NCBI GenBank assembly: GCA_028688275.1
Contig: JAQTYN010000001.1
Coordinates: forward strand, 62,001-126,000
From: Gallionella sp.
GTDB lineage: Bacteria; Pseudomonadota; Gammaproteobacteria; Burkholderiales; Gallionellaceae
DNA: 64,000 bases
Reading direction: 5' to 3'
Below the pieces are notes generated by a model. It did no database searches. It was not told the DNA's origin and was given only the letters and a program-made list of their open reading frames with translations. Below are positions 54,509 to 64,000 of this stretch, in pieces (position 1 is the first letter of the stretch; each line of letters begins with the position of its first letter). Both the position numbers and the translations under genes were made by a program.

Positions 54509-55864
54509 ATGAAGATTTTCTGGATGGTTTTGGGTGTGTTATGCGCACACGTGGCGCAGGCGGCGGTGTTTGAACACACCTTGGCGAATGGCTTGAAAGT
54601 GGTGGTAAAGGAAGATCACCGCGCGCCAGTGGTGGTGCAGCAAATTTGGTACAAAGCGGGCAGCATGGACGAAGTCACAGGTAAAACTGGGGTGGCGCAC
54701 GTCTTAGAACATCTGATGTTTAAAGGCACGAAGCGCGTGCCAGTCGGCGAGTTTTCCAAGCGCATTGCCGCCGCAGGAGGGCGAGAAAACGCCTTTACCA
54801 ATACCGATTACACTGCTTATTTCCAGCAATTACACAAATCCAAATTGCCGTTGGCGATGCAGTTGGAAGCCGATCGTATGCACAACTTGCAGTTTTCGGC
54901 GGGTGAATTCGCCAAAGAAATTCAAGTGGTGATGGAGGAGCGTCGCTGGCGCACGGAAGATAACCCCAATAGTCTGTTGCAAGAAAAGATGATGGCGGCG
55001 ATTTTCCAAGAGCATCCGTATCAGCATCCTATCGTGGGCTGGATGAGCGATTTGCAGGCGATGACGGTGCGGGATGCGCAGGATTGGTATCGGCATTGGT
55101 ATGCGCCGAATAACGCCACGCTGGTGATTGCGGGCGATGTTCAAGCAAAAGAAGTGTTTGCCTTGGCACAACGCTATTACGGCGGCATTCCCAAACAAAC
55201 TCAAGCCCCGCGTCGGGTTTATACCGAAATGCCTCAAGTGGGCATCAAACGCTTGGTGGTTAAAGCCCCTGCTGAGTTGCCGCAGTTGATGATGGCGTAT
55301 CAAGTGCCTGTGATTCGCGATCCGCAAAAAGATACCACCCCTTACGCGCTGGAAATTTTAGCGGGCATTTTGGATGGTAATGAAGCGGCGCGCTTGAACA
55401 AAGCTTTGGTGCGCGAGCAAAAAGTCGCCAGCGATGTGGGAGTTGGTTATGACAGCAACTCGCGCGGACCAGGCTTGTTTATCATTGAAGCCACGCCCAG
55501 CGAAGGCAAAACGGCGGCGGAGGTTGAACTGGCGTTGCGTCAACAATTGCTGCGCTTGGCCAAAGAGGGCGTGAGTGCCGAAGAGTTAAATCGCGTCAAA
55601 GCGCAAGTGGTCGCGAGTGAAGTGTACAAACTGGATTCGGTATTTTATCAGGCGATGCAAATTGGACAAATTGAAAGCATAGGCTTGAGTCATCGCACCC
55701 TTGCCGTGATGCTAGAAAAATTGCACGCGGTCACCGCCGAGCAGGTACAGCAAGTGGCGGCTACTTATTTGCAAGATGACCAATTGACCGTGGCGGTGTT
55801 GGATCCTCAACCGCTACCCAAACAAGGTAAACCCCATTCGGCAGGAGAATTTCATGCGCATTAG
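54509..55864 (+). CDS. M16 family zinc peptidase, active subunit, exported
   Basis: A 451-residue protein with a signal peptide (KIFWMVLGVLCAHVAQA). The inverted zinc motif HVLEHLMFKGT (HxxEH) is near residue 68, followed by the downstream Glu ligand in the ENAFTNTDYTAY region and EIQVVMEERRWRTEDNPN. It belongs to the insulinase/processing-peptidase family and likely degrades peptides in the periplasm with the next protein. The ATG at 54509 gives the clean signal peptide; AGGATAAG precedes it. Confidence 0.93.
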   Translation: MKIFWMVLGVLCAHVAQAAVFEHTLANGLKVVVKEDHRAPVVVQQIWYKAGSMDEVTGKTGVAHVLEHLMFKGTKRVPVGEFSKRIAAAGGRENAFTNTDYTAYFQQLHKSKLPLAMQLEADRMHNLQFSAGEFAKEIQVVMEERRWRTEDNPNSLLQEKMMAAIFQEHPYQHPIVGWMSDLQAMTVRDAQDWYRHWYAPNNATLVIAGDVQAKEVFALAQRYYGGIPKQTQAPRRVYTEMPQVGIKRLVVKAPAELPQLMMAYQVPVIRDPQKDTTPYALEILAGILDGNEAARLNKALVREQKVASDVGVGYDSNSRGPGLFIIEATPSEGKTAAEVELALRQQLLRLAKEGVSAEELNRVKAQVVASEVYKLDSVFYQAMQIGQIESIGLSHRTLAVMLEKLHAVTAEQVQQVAATYLQDDQLTVAVLDPQPLPKQGKPHSAGEFHAH

Positions 55865-57159
55865 TTCAATCTTGATGGTTGTTTGGTGTTGCGTCAGCAG
55901 CCAAGTGTTCGCCACGCCGCACATTCAAACGTGGCGCACCGCGCAGGGCGCGAAAGTGTTATTTGTGGAAAACCACGATCTACCGATGCTGGATGTATCG
56001 GTCAAATTCCCTGCTGGCAGTGGTTATGACGCAGCAGAAAAAGCGGGTGTTGCGGACTTGACCAATCAGTTGTTAAAGGCGGGTGCAACTGAGCTGAGTG
56101 AGGATGACATTGCGCGTGGCATGGCAGATGTGGGCGCGGAGTTGGGCATGGCGGTCGATCAAGATAGTGCGGGCGTCACCTTGCGCACCTTGAGTCAAGC
56201 GGCGCAGCGTGAGCAAGCTTTAGCAATTTTGGCGAAGTTGTTGCAGCATCCCGTGTTTCCAGAAGCTATTTTGGCGCGGGAAAAAGCGCGCACCATCGCG
56301 GCGTTGAAAGAAGCGGAAACGCAACCTGAAAGCATTGCGGATAAAGCTTTCAATAAAGCAGTTTTTGGCACGCATCCTTATGCTTTCGATGCCTATACCA
56401 CCCCAGCGACCGTGGAAGCCATTACGCAGCAAGCGGTGCAGGATTTTTATCGCGCTCATTACCAAGCCCGTTATGCGGTGGTGGCAATGATGGGGGATGT
56501 GACGCGTGCGCAAGCGGAAGCGATTGCTGAACAACTGACAGCCCAGCTGCCTGTGAGCGGTGAGGTGGCGGCGTTGCCCATGGTGGGTAGTTTGACGGCA
56601 GCCAGTGAGCAACGCATTACCCATCCCGCCAGCCAAAGTCATATTTTGATTGGTGCGCCTGGTGTTGCGCGCAACGACCCAGATTATGATGCGCTTTACG
56701 TGGGCAATTACATCTTGGGCGGAGGCGGTTTTGTGTCGCGGCTGATGGACGAAGTGCGCGAAAAACGGGGCTTGGCATACAGCGTGTATAGCTATTTTAT
56801 GCCGCTGAAATATACAGGGGTTTTCCAAATTGGCTTGCAAACCAAGAAAGATCAGGCGGAGCAAGCCTTGCAATTAGTACAGCAGGTATTTGCAAAATTT
56901 GTGGCGCAAGGTGTGACCGAAAAAGAATTACGCGCCGCCAAGCAAAACATCATTGGCGGTTTTCCCATGCGGATTGATAGCAATCGTAAAATTTTGGGCT
57001 ACCTCAGCCTAATTGGTTTTTATGATTTGCCGTTGACCTATCTGGATGATTTTACCCAGCGCATCGAACAAGTCAGCACAGTTCAGATACGCGCTGCGTT
57101 TGCCCGTCACCTTAACCCTCAAGCCATGGCGACCGTGATCGTCGGCGCACCTGAAATCC

Positions 57160-57173
<14 letters not shown>
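55854..57173 (+). CDS. M16 family peptidase-like, non-catalytic partner, exported
   Basis: A 439-residue homologue with a signal peptide (ISSILMVVWCCVSSQVFA). At the place of HxxEH it has ADLTNQLLKAG, so the zinc site is missing, while the C-terminal domain keeps IQSxx-type features such as LGGGGFVSRLMDEVREKRGLAYSVYS. Such pairs of active and inactive M16 subunits form heterodimers. It overlaps the active subunit gene by 11 bp, and rsmD starts 14 bp before its stop. Confidence 0.92.
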
Positions 57174-58450
<1,277 letters not shown>

Positions 58451-58518
58451 AAAACACTGATTTATTCGGCTTCCGTCGTTCTTAAAGGAGCAGGAATCCA
58501 GTTCAATCAACGTGCTGG

Positions 58519-58538
58519 ATCCCCGCCTTCGCGGGGAT
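58519..58538. repeat. Short perfect hairpin of a dispersed type
   Basis: ATCCCCGC-CTTC-GCGGGGAT is an 8-bp perfect stem within the widely seen CTGGATCCCCGCCTTCGCGG context. It lies 40 bp upstream of the rsxE ATG and may affect its expression. Confidence 0.8.
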
Positions 58539-58577
58539 GACGAATCGCACCTCCCTAATACTGCGGGAAAGATAGAA

Positions 58578-59282
58578 ATGACCTACCAAAATTTCAAAGA
58601 CATTTTGTTCAACGGCGTGTGGAAACAAAACACAGGCGTGGTGCAGTTGCTGGGCATGTGCCCTATTTTAGCGGTCAGTAGCTCGGTGGTGAATGGGGTG
58701 AGTCTGGGTTTGGCGACCGCAGTCGTAATGGCTTTGTCTGGCGCAGCCATTGCGCCGATCCGTCAAGCCGTCCCAAATGAAGCGCGTATTCCTGTGTTTA
58801 TTTTGATTATCGCGGTGCTGGTGACGGTGATTCAATTCGCCATGAATGCCTATATGTATTCGCTTTACATTGTCTTGGGCATTTTTATTCCGCTGATCGT
58901 CACGAACTGTATCGTGTTGGCGCGGGTGGAAGCTTTTGCCTCCAAAAATCCTCCGCTAGAATCTGCGCTGGATGGTTTCGCAATGGGCTTGGGTTTGACT
59001 GCAGTCTTGGCGGTGTTGGGCGGCATACGCGAAATTCTGGGACACGGCACATTGTTGTCAGGCATTGAAACCGTCTTTGGGGAAGGCGCAAAATCTTTAG
59101 TCATCACCGTTGTACCCAACTATCACGGCTTTTTGCTGGCGATTTTGCCACCAGGGGCATTTATCGTGCTTGGGTGCTTAATTGCAGGGAAAAACTGGTT
59201 GAATGCCCGTGCCGCCGAAAAAGCCGCACAAACGCCTGCGCCGATTGAGGGTGGTTGCACGCCAGCGGCACATGCAGGCTAG
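58578..59282 (+). CDS. rsxE: Ion-translocating oxidoreductase complex subunit RsxE/RnfE
   Basis: A 234-residue membrane protein with six helices. FNGVWKQNTGVVQLLGMCPILAVSSSV is the classical N-terminus, IFIPLIVTNCIVLARVEAFA is a conserved block, and GGIREILGHGTL is typical. Rsx/Rnf moves electrons between ferredoxin and NAD with ion transport, or reduces SoxR. The other subunits rsxABCDG normally precede it and are absent; only the downstream nth linkage is kept. The ATG at 58578 is chosen since the upstream frame reads through a repeat hairpin. Confidence 0.95.
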   Translation: MTYQNFKDILFNGVWKQNTGVVQLLGMCPILAVSSSVVNGVSLGLATAVVMALSGAAIAPIRQAVPNEARIPVFILIIAVLVTVIQFAMNAYMYSLYIVLGIFIPLIVTNCIVLARVEAFASKNPPLESALDGFAMGLGLTAVLAVLGGIREILGHGTLLSGIETVFGEGAKSLVITVVPNYHGFLLAILPPGAFIVLGCLIAGKNWLNARAAEKAAQTPAPIEGGCTPAAHAG

Positions 59283-59286
59283 TTAG

Positions 59287-59382
59287 GTGGGTACGACAAA
59301 TTCGTACGCTTTTGGGTGAAATCTCCCAGTCTTATCCTAGTTTTTCGCCCTGTCGGGCGATGTACGAATCTGTCGTACCCAC
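59287..59382. repeat. Long inverted repeat between rsxE and nth
   Basis: Left arm GTGGGTACGACAAATTCGTAC (59287-59307) and right arm GTACGAATCTGTCGTACCCAC (59362-59382) match at 20 of 21 positions, enclosing 54 bp that includes a smaller hairpin (TCGCCC-TGTC-GGGCGA). It resembles a small non-autonomous palindromic element or REP variant. Confidence 0.85.
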
Positions 59383-59422
59383 AAAAATGCGCTGTTAGCC
59401 AAAATGAGAATTACTGTACCCC

Positions 59423-60067
59423 ATGCGACCTAACAGCCTATCAAAATCAGCGCGCATCAAGCAGATTTTCCAACGTTTGCAAGCGGCGAATCCGCATCCC
59501 ACCACTGAGCTGGAATACCACTCCGCATTTGAATTATTGGTCGCCGTGATGTTGTCGGCACAAGCGACCGATGTCAGCGTCAACCTCGCCACCCGTCAAC
59601 TTTTCCCCATCGCGAACACCCCGCAAGCCATTTTAGACTTGGGTGAGTCGCGCTTGCGAGAGTATATTCAGCGCATCGGCTTGTACAAAACCAAAGCCAA
59701 ACACGTCATTGCCACTTGCCAGCTATTGCTAACGCGTCACGGCGGCGAAGTGCCACACACTCGCGCCGAATTGGAAGCCTTGCCAGGGGTAGGGCGTAAA
59801 ACCGCCAACGTCATTCTCAATACAGCCTTTGGACAACCCACTATTGCGGTGGATACCCATATTTTCCGTCTCGCCAACCGTTTGCAAATAGCCCCTGGCA
59901 AAACCGTGTTGGAAGTGGAAAACGGCTTGATGAAAGCCATTCCCAAAGCCTTTCAGCTAGATGCGCATCATTGGTTAATTCTGCATGGTCGATATATTTG
60001 CCAAGCGCGCAAACCTAAATGCGAGTCGTGTATGCTACGCGACCTGTGCCCAACGGAAGGCGTGTAG
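59423..60067 (+). CDS. nth: Endonuclease III (Nth)
   Basis: A 214-residue DNA glycosylase/AP lyase for oxidised pyrimidines. MLSAQATDVSVN is the substrate region, LEALPGVGRKTANVIL holds the helix-hairpin-helix and catalytic Lys, FGQPTIAVDTHIFRLANRL has the catalytic Asp, and the [4Fe-4S] cluster Cys are in ICQARKPKCESCMLRDLC (C-x6-C-x2-C-x5-C). Full length. Confidence 0.97.
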   Translation: MRPNSLSKSARIKQIFQRLQAANPHPTTELEYHSAFELLVAVMLSAQATDVSVNLATRQLFPIANTPQAILDLGESRLREYIQRIGLYKTKAKHVIATCQLLLTRHGGEVPHTRAELEALPGVGRKTANVILNTAFGQPTIAVDTHIFRLANRLQIAPGKTVLEVENGLMKAIPKAFQLDAHHWLILHGRYICQARKPKCESCMLRDLCPTEGV

Positions 60068-60073
60068 CCCACC

Positions 60074-60661
60074 ATGTCTCACTTTTCCACTCAAGATCGA
60101 GAAGACTTACGCGATGAGTGGTATGGCTTTGATCAGGCTTATATTCAAAATCTGCCCAAAATTTATTGGGTTGGCTTATGGCTCAGTGCGGGTTGGTTGG
60201 TCATGTATTTATTGATTTATCCGTCGATTCCGCTGCCGTGGGCGCAAACGCATTGGCAAGGATTGGGCGTGCCTAATGGTTGCCAAGCTTGGACTGCCAT
60301 TTGTGAAATGCGGCAAGGCGAACGCGCCTTCGCCGACGTGCGTGGTCGCTATTTAGACCAAATCAACGACCAGACGGTTGTCGAGTTAGCGGCTGACTTG
60401 GCACTATTGGAATTTATTGATCGAGCGGGTTACGTGACTTTTGCCGATCACTGCGCAGCCTGTCATGGGAAATTTGGGGCGGGTCTTCCCAATATGCCCG
60501 CCCCAGCATTAAATCAAGCCCATATCGATGACGTGTCTAGAATATACGCACAACTGCAAAACCCCGTGCGGCATTCCTTCGGTTTAACAAAACGATGGGA
60601 TGCCACACAGCTCAAATTGTTGGCGGTGTATGTACGCCAACTTGGTCACGATAAACGGTGA
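60074..60661 (+). CDS. CcoP-like monoheme membrane cytochrome c
   Basis: A 195-residue protein. The N-terminus DRPDEWYGFD-like region (residues 8-20), then a membrane helix (IYWVGLWLSAGWLVMYLLIY) and PSIPLPWAQTHWQGLG follow the N-terminal part of CcoP (cbb3 oxidase subunit III). The C-terminal cytochrome domain has one heme site, FADHCAACHGKFGAGLPNMPAP, with a likely Met ligand in NMPAP. Canonical CcoP has two hemes and about 300 residues, so one cytochrome domain is missing. No ccoNO genes are near. It starts 6 bp after nth. Confidence 0.85.
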   Translation: MSHFSTQDREDLRDEWYGFDQAYIQNLPKIYWVGLWLSAGWLVMYLLIYPSIPLPWAQTHWQGLGVPNGCQAWTAICEMRQGERAFADVRGRYLDQINDQTVVELAADLALLEFIDRAGYVTFADHCAACHGKFGAGLPNMPAPALNQAHIDDVSRIYAQLQNPVRHSFGLTKRWDATQLKLLAVYVRQLGHDKR

Positions 60662-60690
60662 ACCCCGTCGGAGATGCACCGTAAATTTAG

Positions 60691-60813
60691 GGAAACGCTG
60701 ATTAAATCTTCCGTTCGTGGTGAGCTTGTCGAACCATGAATGGAAGATATAATTAAATCAATAGATTAAATCCATTCACCCTTCGACAAGCTCAGGGCGA
60801 ACGGATTTAATCA
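60691..60813. repeat. Dispersed imperfect palindrome (CCGTTCG...CGAACGG family), copy 3
   Basis: Begins GGAAACGCTGATTAAATC as copy 1, contains CCGTTCGTGGTGAGCTTGTC and the opposite arm GACAAGCTCAGGGCGAACGG. It lies between convergent genes (cytochrome and creD), where it could act as a bidirectional transcript end. Confidence 0.85.
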
Positions 60814-60832
60814 TTACCACCTTAGCTGGCTG

Positions 60833-62137
60833 TTAGTCCGCAGTAGGTGTCGTACTTAATCCATACCAATCCATACGGCGCGTCAGCAACATCACGGCGG
60901 TGAGGGTGGCGAATAGGATCAAGGTGCCCATCAATAGCGCGTTATCTTCCGATTGCAATACACCATACAACACCGCATAGAGCAGCGCGATACAACCTGA
61001 GAAAGCCAGTGCAGGTTTACGGCTCTTGAGCAATCCCGCCAAATAACTGCCAATCAGTGCAACACATGCTGCACCTGACACCGCATAAGCAATCAAAAAG
61101 GACATGTGTTCGGACAGGCTGATGACCAGCAGGAAAAACATCGCCATTGCCAACCCAACCAGCAGATATTGCATAGGATGTATGCGCAGACTGCGCAGCA
61201 CCTCAAACATAAAGAACGAGGTGAAGACCAGTATGATGAACAGCACGCCGTACTTCACCGCGCGTTCCGACAGCAGGTAGATGTTGACGGGGTCGATGAA
61301 ATCAATGGAAAAAATATCCTCTGCGCCCGTGTTATTGCGCGCCAAATTCGTTACCAGCCATTGTGCGGTGAAACCTTTATCATCAACCACACGGCTACGC
61401 GGCAAATAGCTGCCCCCGAAGGAAGGATGCGGCCAAGTGGATTTAAGCGACATTTCAGTAGTGTTGCCAGCGGGGGTCACCGCCAGCGTGGTCATGCCTT
61501 GTAGCTCGAAGGGAAAATTGAATTTAAACTCAGGTGAGGTTGCCGCATCAATCACGCTTAACGGCACATGGATGCCATTGCCTCCCGCCGCGCTCACATT
61601 GCCAGGGGCGAAATCAAACTGACTGCCATTTAAGGTTAATTTTGGCGCATTACGTATGCCCCGTGAATCACTCACCTTAAGCACAAATGCAGCTGACACG
61701 GGAATAATATCAGCTAAGGGTTTGTTGATGCCATAGCCTACAGGGACAACAAAATCCCCCGCCAGCGTACTGTGCAGATTGAATAGCCGCGCTTGATAAA
61801 TCCCTCTGCTCCTAATTTCCACTTCCGCGTTGCCATCAATTTTGAGCGCGTGCGGCGCAATCACGGCTTCCTGAATATCAGATTCACTGAGGGTGGTTTT
61901 TTCCACGCCATTACTGTCTTTGGTGGTCTCGCGCTGGTGCAGTCTGTATTTAATCACTAAATACGGTCCCGAAATGGTTTGTGGTCCAGACGCACTGCGT
62001 GCAATGTCTTGCTGCACTTGCGTTTGCAGCATCTGGCGTTCGCTGATTTTGGACTGAATCATGCCCAGCGGAATCAGCAACAGCACCGCCAGAAAACAGA
62101 CCATCAGGATTTTGGAAAACAAGGGATTGCGTAACAT
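60833..62137 (-). CDS. creD: Inner membrane protein CreD
   Basis: A 434-residue protein: one N-terminal helix (ILMVCFLAVLLLIPLGMI), a large periplasmic domain (about 40 to 290; SISGPYLVIKYRL-like start, TISGPYLVIKY in the sequence) and five C-terminal helices with HPMQYLLVGLAMAMFFLLVISLSEH, the CreD signature. It is part of the CreBC regulon linked to envelope stress and beta-lactam tolerance. AGGAG precedes the ATG. It lies 216 bp downstream of creC with a 24-bp perfect inverted repeat between. Confidence 0.95.
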   Translation of the reverse strand: MLRNPLFSKILMVCFLAVLLLIPLGMIQSKISERQMLQTQVQQDIARSASGPQTISGPYLVIKYRLHQRETTKDSNGVEKTTLSESDIQEAVIAPHALKIDGNAEVEIRSRGIYQARLFNLHSTLAGDFVVPVGYGINKPLADIIPVSAAFVLKVSDSRGIRNAPKLTLNGSQFDFAPGNVSAAGGNGIHVPLSVIDAATSPEFKFNFPFELQGMTTLAVTPAGNTTEMSLKSTWPHPSFGGSYLPRSRVVDDKGFTAQWLVTNLARNNTGAEDIFSIDFIDPVNIYLLSERAVKYGVLFIILVFTSFFMFEVLRSLRIHPMQYLLVGLAMAMFFLLVISLSEHMSFLIAYAVSGAACVALIGSYLAGLLKSRKPALAFSGCIALLYAVLYGVLQSEDNALLMGTLILFATLTAVMLLTRRMDWYGLSTTPTAD

Positions 62138-62257
62138 GATGACTCCTAAGGGGTTTCAGGGAGGTGACATCATGCCAGCGTTGTGTGTGGAGAAGATGCG
62201 CTTGTGTGTGCTGTATGTGTGGTGGGCATACACATTTTTTGTGAGAGAACCATTGAT

Positions 62258-62319
62258 GTAGGAGCGCACAAATTGCGCGATTTAACGTGGAAATCATCGC
62301 GCAATTTGTGCGCTCCTAC
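62258..62319. repeat. Perfect 24-bp inverted repeat (REP pair, GTAG...CTAC) between creC and creD
   Basis: GTAGGAGCGCACAAATTGCG-CGAT (62258-62281) and its exact reverse complement (62296-62319) flank a 14-bp spacer. The ends are GTAG and CTAC. It is transcribed with the cre operon and could form a very stable hairpin that separates creC and creD expression. Confidence 0.95.
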
Positions 62320-62353
62320 GCACGGAATATACAAAAATTTAGGAAGTGACTGC

Positions 62354-63775
62354 TTAACCCGCTGGCAACACCAGGCTCACCTCCACCCCGCCATCAGGTA
62401 AATTGACAAGGGTGACGGTGCCGCCATGCAATTCCGCCACCTGTTTGACGAAGGGTAGCCCCAAGCCTGTGCTTTTGCGTTGCGTATTGGGGCGTGCTAA
62501 GGAATAGAAACGTTCAAAAACACGGGGCAGGGCGTAGTCGGGGATGCCGCTGCCGTGGTCGCGCAAGGTCAGCGTGTGTTTGCCTGTGGAGCTCGTCAGC
62601 GACAAGGTAATTTGACCGCCATCGGAAGAAAAGTCGATGGCATTTTCCAGCAAATTAGAGAGAGCTTGGCGCAATAAAAAAGTTTCGCCCATAACCTGTG
62701 CATCGGGCGGAATGGCGTGTTCGCAGCAAATACCCCGTTGTTGTATTGGCGCAGCGTGATCGGCGATCACGATTTCTGCCAATTCGCGCAAATTGATGAC
62801 GGTGGCATTTTCCAAGGTGGTGCGATGCTCCACTTTCGCCAAAGTCAGCAACTTATCCAGCATATCTTTCAAGCGGCGACTTTGTTCGCGGATATTGGCG
62901 GTGAAGGTGGCGCGGGCGGATTGCGGCATGTTTTCATCCAGCAATTCCGCCGCACCGATCAGCGCGGTAAGCGGGCTTTTCATCTCATGCGCCAGATGGT
63001 GAACGTAATTTTCCACATACTCGCGCCCATCCAGTTTTTCGCGCATATCGGCGAGTGCTTTGCCCAGCTCGTCCAATTCTGTGCTGCCCATTTTGGGTAA
63101 TTTAGTTTTCCTGCCTAAACTGACCTCCTTCGCATAACGACGCAGCAAATCGACCGAGCGCGTCAGCCACCAAGTGAACAACAGCCCAATCGCCAGTGCG
63201 CCGCCCATGAGCCAGCCCCCCGCCCGCTCGATGTGATGACGGCTGCGATCAATAAAGGGTTGCACGCTCAAAGTCGGCTTGGCGACGGTCAGTACACCGA
63301 TGGTTTTTCCCTCGCTCAAAATCGGCGCGGCAACGTGCATCACGGTGCTTCGGCTATCCTTGGGATCTTCTTGAGAACTGCGCACCCCATAGCGACCATG
63401 CAGCGTGAGATACACATCGTTCCACTTAGCAAAATTCTGCCCCACCGCTTTGTTTTCGGAGTCATAAAGCACAATGCCCTTCGCGTCGGTGATATACACG
63501 CGCAAGTTGGTCTTCTCTTTTTTAAAGCCCCAGATATTGGCATGTAGCTGACGCGTCTGATAACGGGCGAATGCAGCCGCAAAACGGGGAATGTCGATTT
63601 GAGTAGTGTCCTGCGTCGCCATTTCCGCCAGTAAATTGGCGGTATCTACCAGCGTTTCTTCCATGGTCTGACGCACGCCAGGTTTGACTTCTTCTGAGAA
63701 ACTATTGAGCACAAACCACGCGGCAAGCCCCACAATCAGAAAATAGCCCAGTAACAATCGCAGGGTAATGTTCAC
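62354..63775 (-). CDS. creC: Sensor histidine kinase CreC
   Basis: A 473-residue membrane kinase. An N-terminal helix (LLLGYFLIVGLAAWFVLNSF), a periplasmic sensor domain (about 35 to 185) and a second helix (MGGALAIGLLFTWWL) precede a HAMP segment, the phospho-acceptor HHLAHEMKSPLTAL (His263) and ATPase motifs (NLLENAIDFSSDGGQ, GSGIPDYALPRVFERFYS, STGLGLPFVKQVAE). It would phosphorylate CreB. ATGA-type overlap with creB. Confidence 0.95.
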   Translation of the reverse strand: MNITLRLLLGYFLIVGLAAWFVLNSFSEEVKPGVRQTMEETLVDTANLLAEMATQDTTQIDIPRFAAAFARYQTRQLHANIWGFKKEKTNLRVYITDAKGIVLYDSENKAVGQNFAKWNDVYLTLHGRYGVRSSQEDPKDSRSTVMHVAAPILSEGKTIGVLTVAKPTLSVQPFIDRSRHHIERAGGWLMGGALAIGLLFTWWLTRSVDLLRRYAKEVSLGRKTKLPKMGSTELDELGKALADMREKLDGREYVENYVHHLAHEMKSPLTALIGAAELLDENMPQSARATFTANIREQSRRLKDMLDKLLTLAKVEHRTTLENATVINLRELAEIVIADHAAPIQQRGICCEHAIPPDAQVMGETFLLRQALSNLLENAIDFSSDGGQITLSLTSSTGKHTLTLRDHGSGIPDYALPRVFERFYSLARPNTQRKSTGLGLPFVKQVAELHGGTVTLVNLPDGGVEVSLVLPAG

Positions 63776-64000
63776 TGTCCCGCCCCATTCACCACGCTGT
63801 AGCCCATGCCGCGATGGGTGACGATGGGATCGAGATCATCGCGCACCGCCTTGAGTTTGGCGCGCAGCGTTTTGATATGGGTATCCACCGTGCGGTCAGA
63901 CGTATCCAACGCGTCGCACCAAATCGCCTCCATCAGCACTTCGCGGGCATAAATCCGCCCCGTGTGCGCCAACAACATCTTGAGCAACAAAAATTCGTAG
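63772..64000 (-). CDS. creB: Response regulator CreB, C-terminal DNA-binding part (partial)
   Basis: The frame is open to the right edge; only the last ~75 residues are seen. YEFLLLKMLLAHTGRIYARE, then TVDTHIKTLRAKLKAV and VTHRGMGYSV form the OmpR-type winged helix. Together with creC and creD it forms a creBCD operon. The receiver domain lies outside the window. Confidence 0.9.
   Translation of the reverse strand, partial: YEFLLLKMLLAHTGRIYAREVLMEAIWCDALDTSDRTVDTHIKTLRAKLKAVRDDLDPIVTHRGMGYSVVNGAGQ

Overview
The window looks like a gammaproteobacterial chromosome of roughly 50% GC. The evidence is a set of gene orders and families typical of that class: pilC-pilD-coaE-zapD-yacG, aat-bpt, yebC-ruvC, gspDEF, the cobalamin-dependent metH, rsxE-nth and creBCD. 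Many short palindromic repeats, three toxin-antitoxin loci and degenerate gene fragments suggest a repeat-rich genome such as those of sulfur-oxidising Thiotrichales. The exact lineage cannot be fixed from the sequence alone.

Region 1 (1-25,540) is a surface-polysaccharide locus. On the plus strand lie the end of an O-antigen ligase/polymerase, two glycosyltransferases, and an MBOAT + AlgX/AlgJ-like O-acetylation pair. Converging on it from the right is a long minus-strand operon starting at a small EPS-associated MarR-type regulator (25,475). Genes overlap by a few bases or are closely spaced. The operon first makes nucleotide sugars: manC, gmd, colD, colC (GDP-mannose to GDP-colitose), then ddhA/B/C (rfbF/G/H) and yerE/yerF (CDP-glucose to CDP-yersiniose; ddhD is not here). 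After a 733-bp stretch of decayed small genes come an acetyltransferase, GT10 and GT11 fucosyl/colitosyltransferase-like enzymes, a Wzx flippase, an epimerase, three GT2 enzymes and an acyltransferase-3 protein. An exact 118-bp direct repeat flanks yerE-yerF, so this pair looks like a removable cassette that decides which 3,6-dideoxyhexose is made.

Region 2 (25,638-33,092) holds pilC (without pilB), a strong terminator, pilD-coaE-zapD-yacG, convergent pyrD, a membrane protein, and the N-degron leucyltransferases aat-bpt. Region 3 (33,300-35,650) is a toxin-antitoxin island: yefM-yoeB in which YoeB has lost its catalytic His, a higBA pair, and a 5'-truncated second yoeB that still encodes the canonical ending. 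Region 4 (35,650-47,910) contains a HerA-like ATPase, yebC-GNAT-ruvC, a free-standing CZB zinc-binding protein, several unknown proteins embedded among repeats, and gspDEF.

Region 5 (48,080-54,420) begins with metH, followed by small unknown genes, a degenerate antitoxin start, a VapBC-type pair and the fossil end of a REP-associated tyrosine transposase (RAYT). Region 6 (54,500-64,000) carries an M16 peptidase pair, rsmD-coaD-ferredoxin, rsxE, nth, a CcoP-like monoheme cytochrome, and creD-creC-creB (creB runs off the end). Palindromes bounded by GTAG/CTAC occur at six intergenic sites and fit the REP architecture that RAYTs mobilise. I saw no rRNA, tRNA, complete insertion sequence, CRISPR array or prophage.
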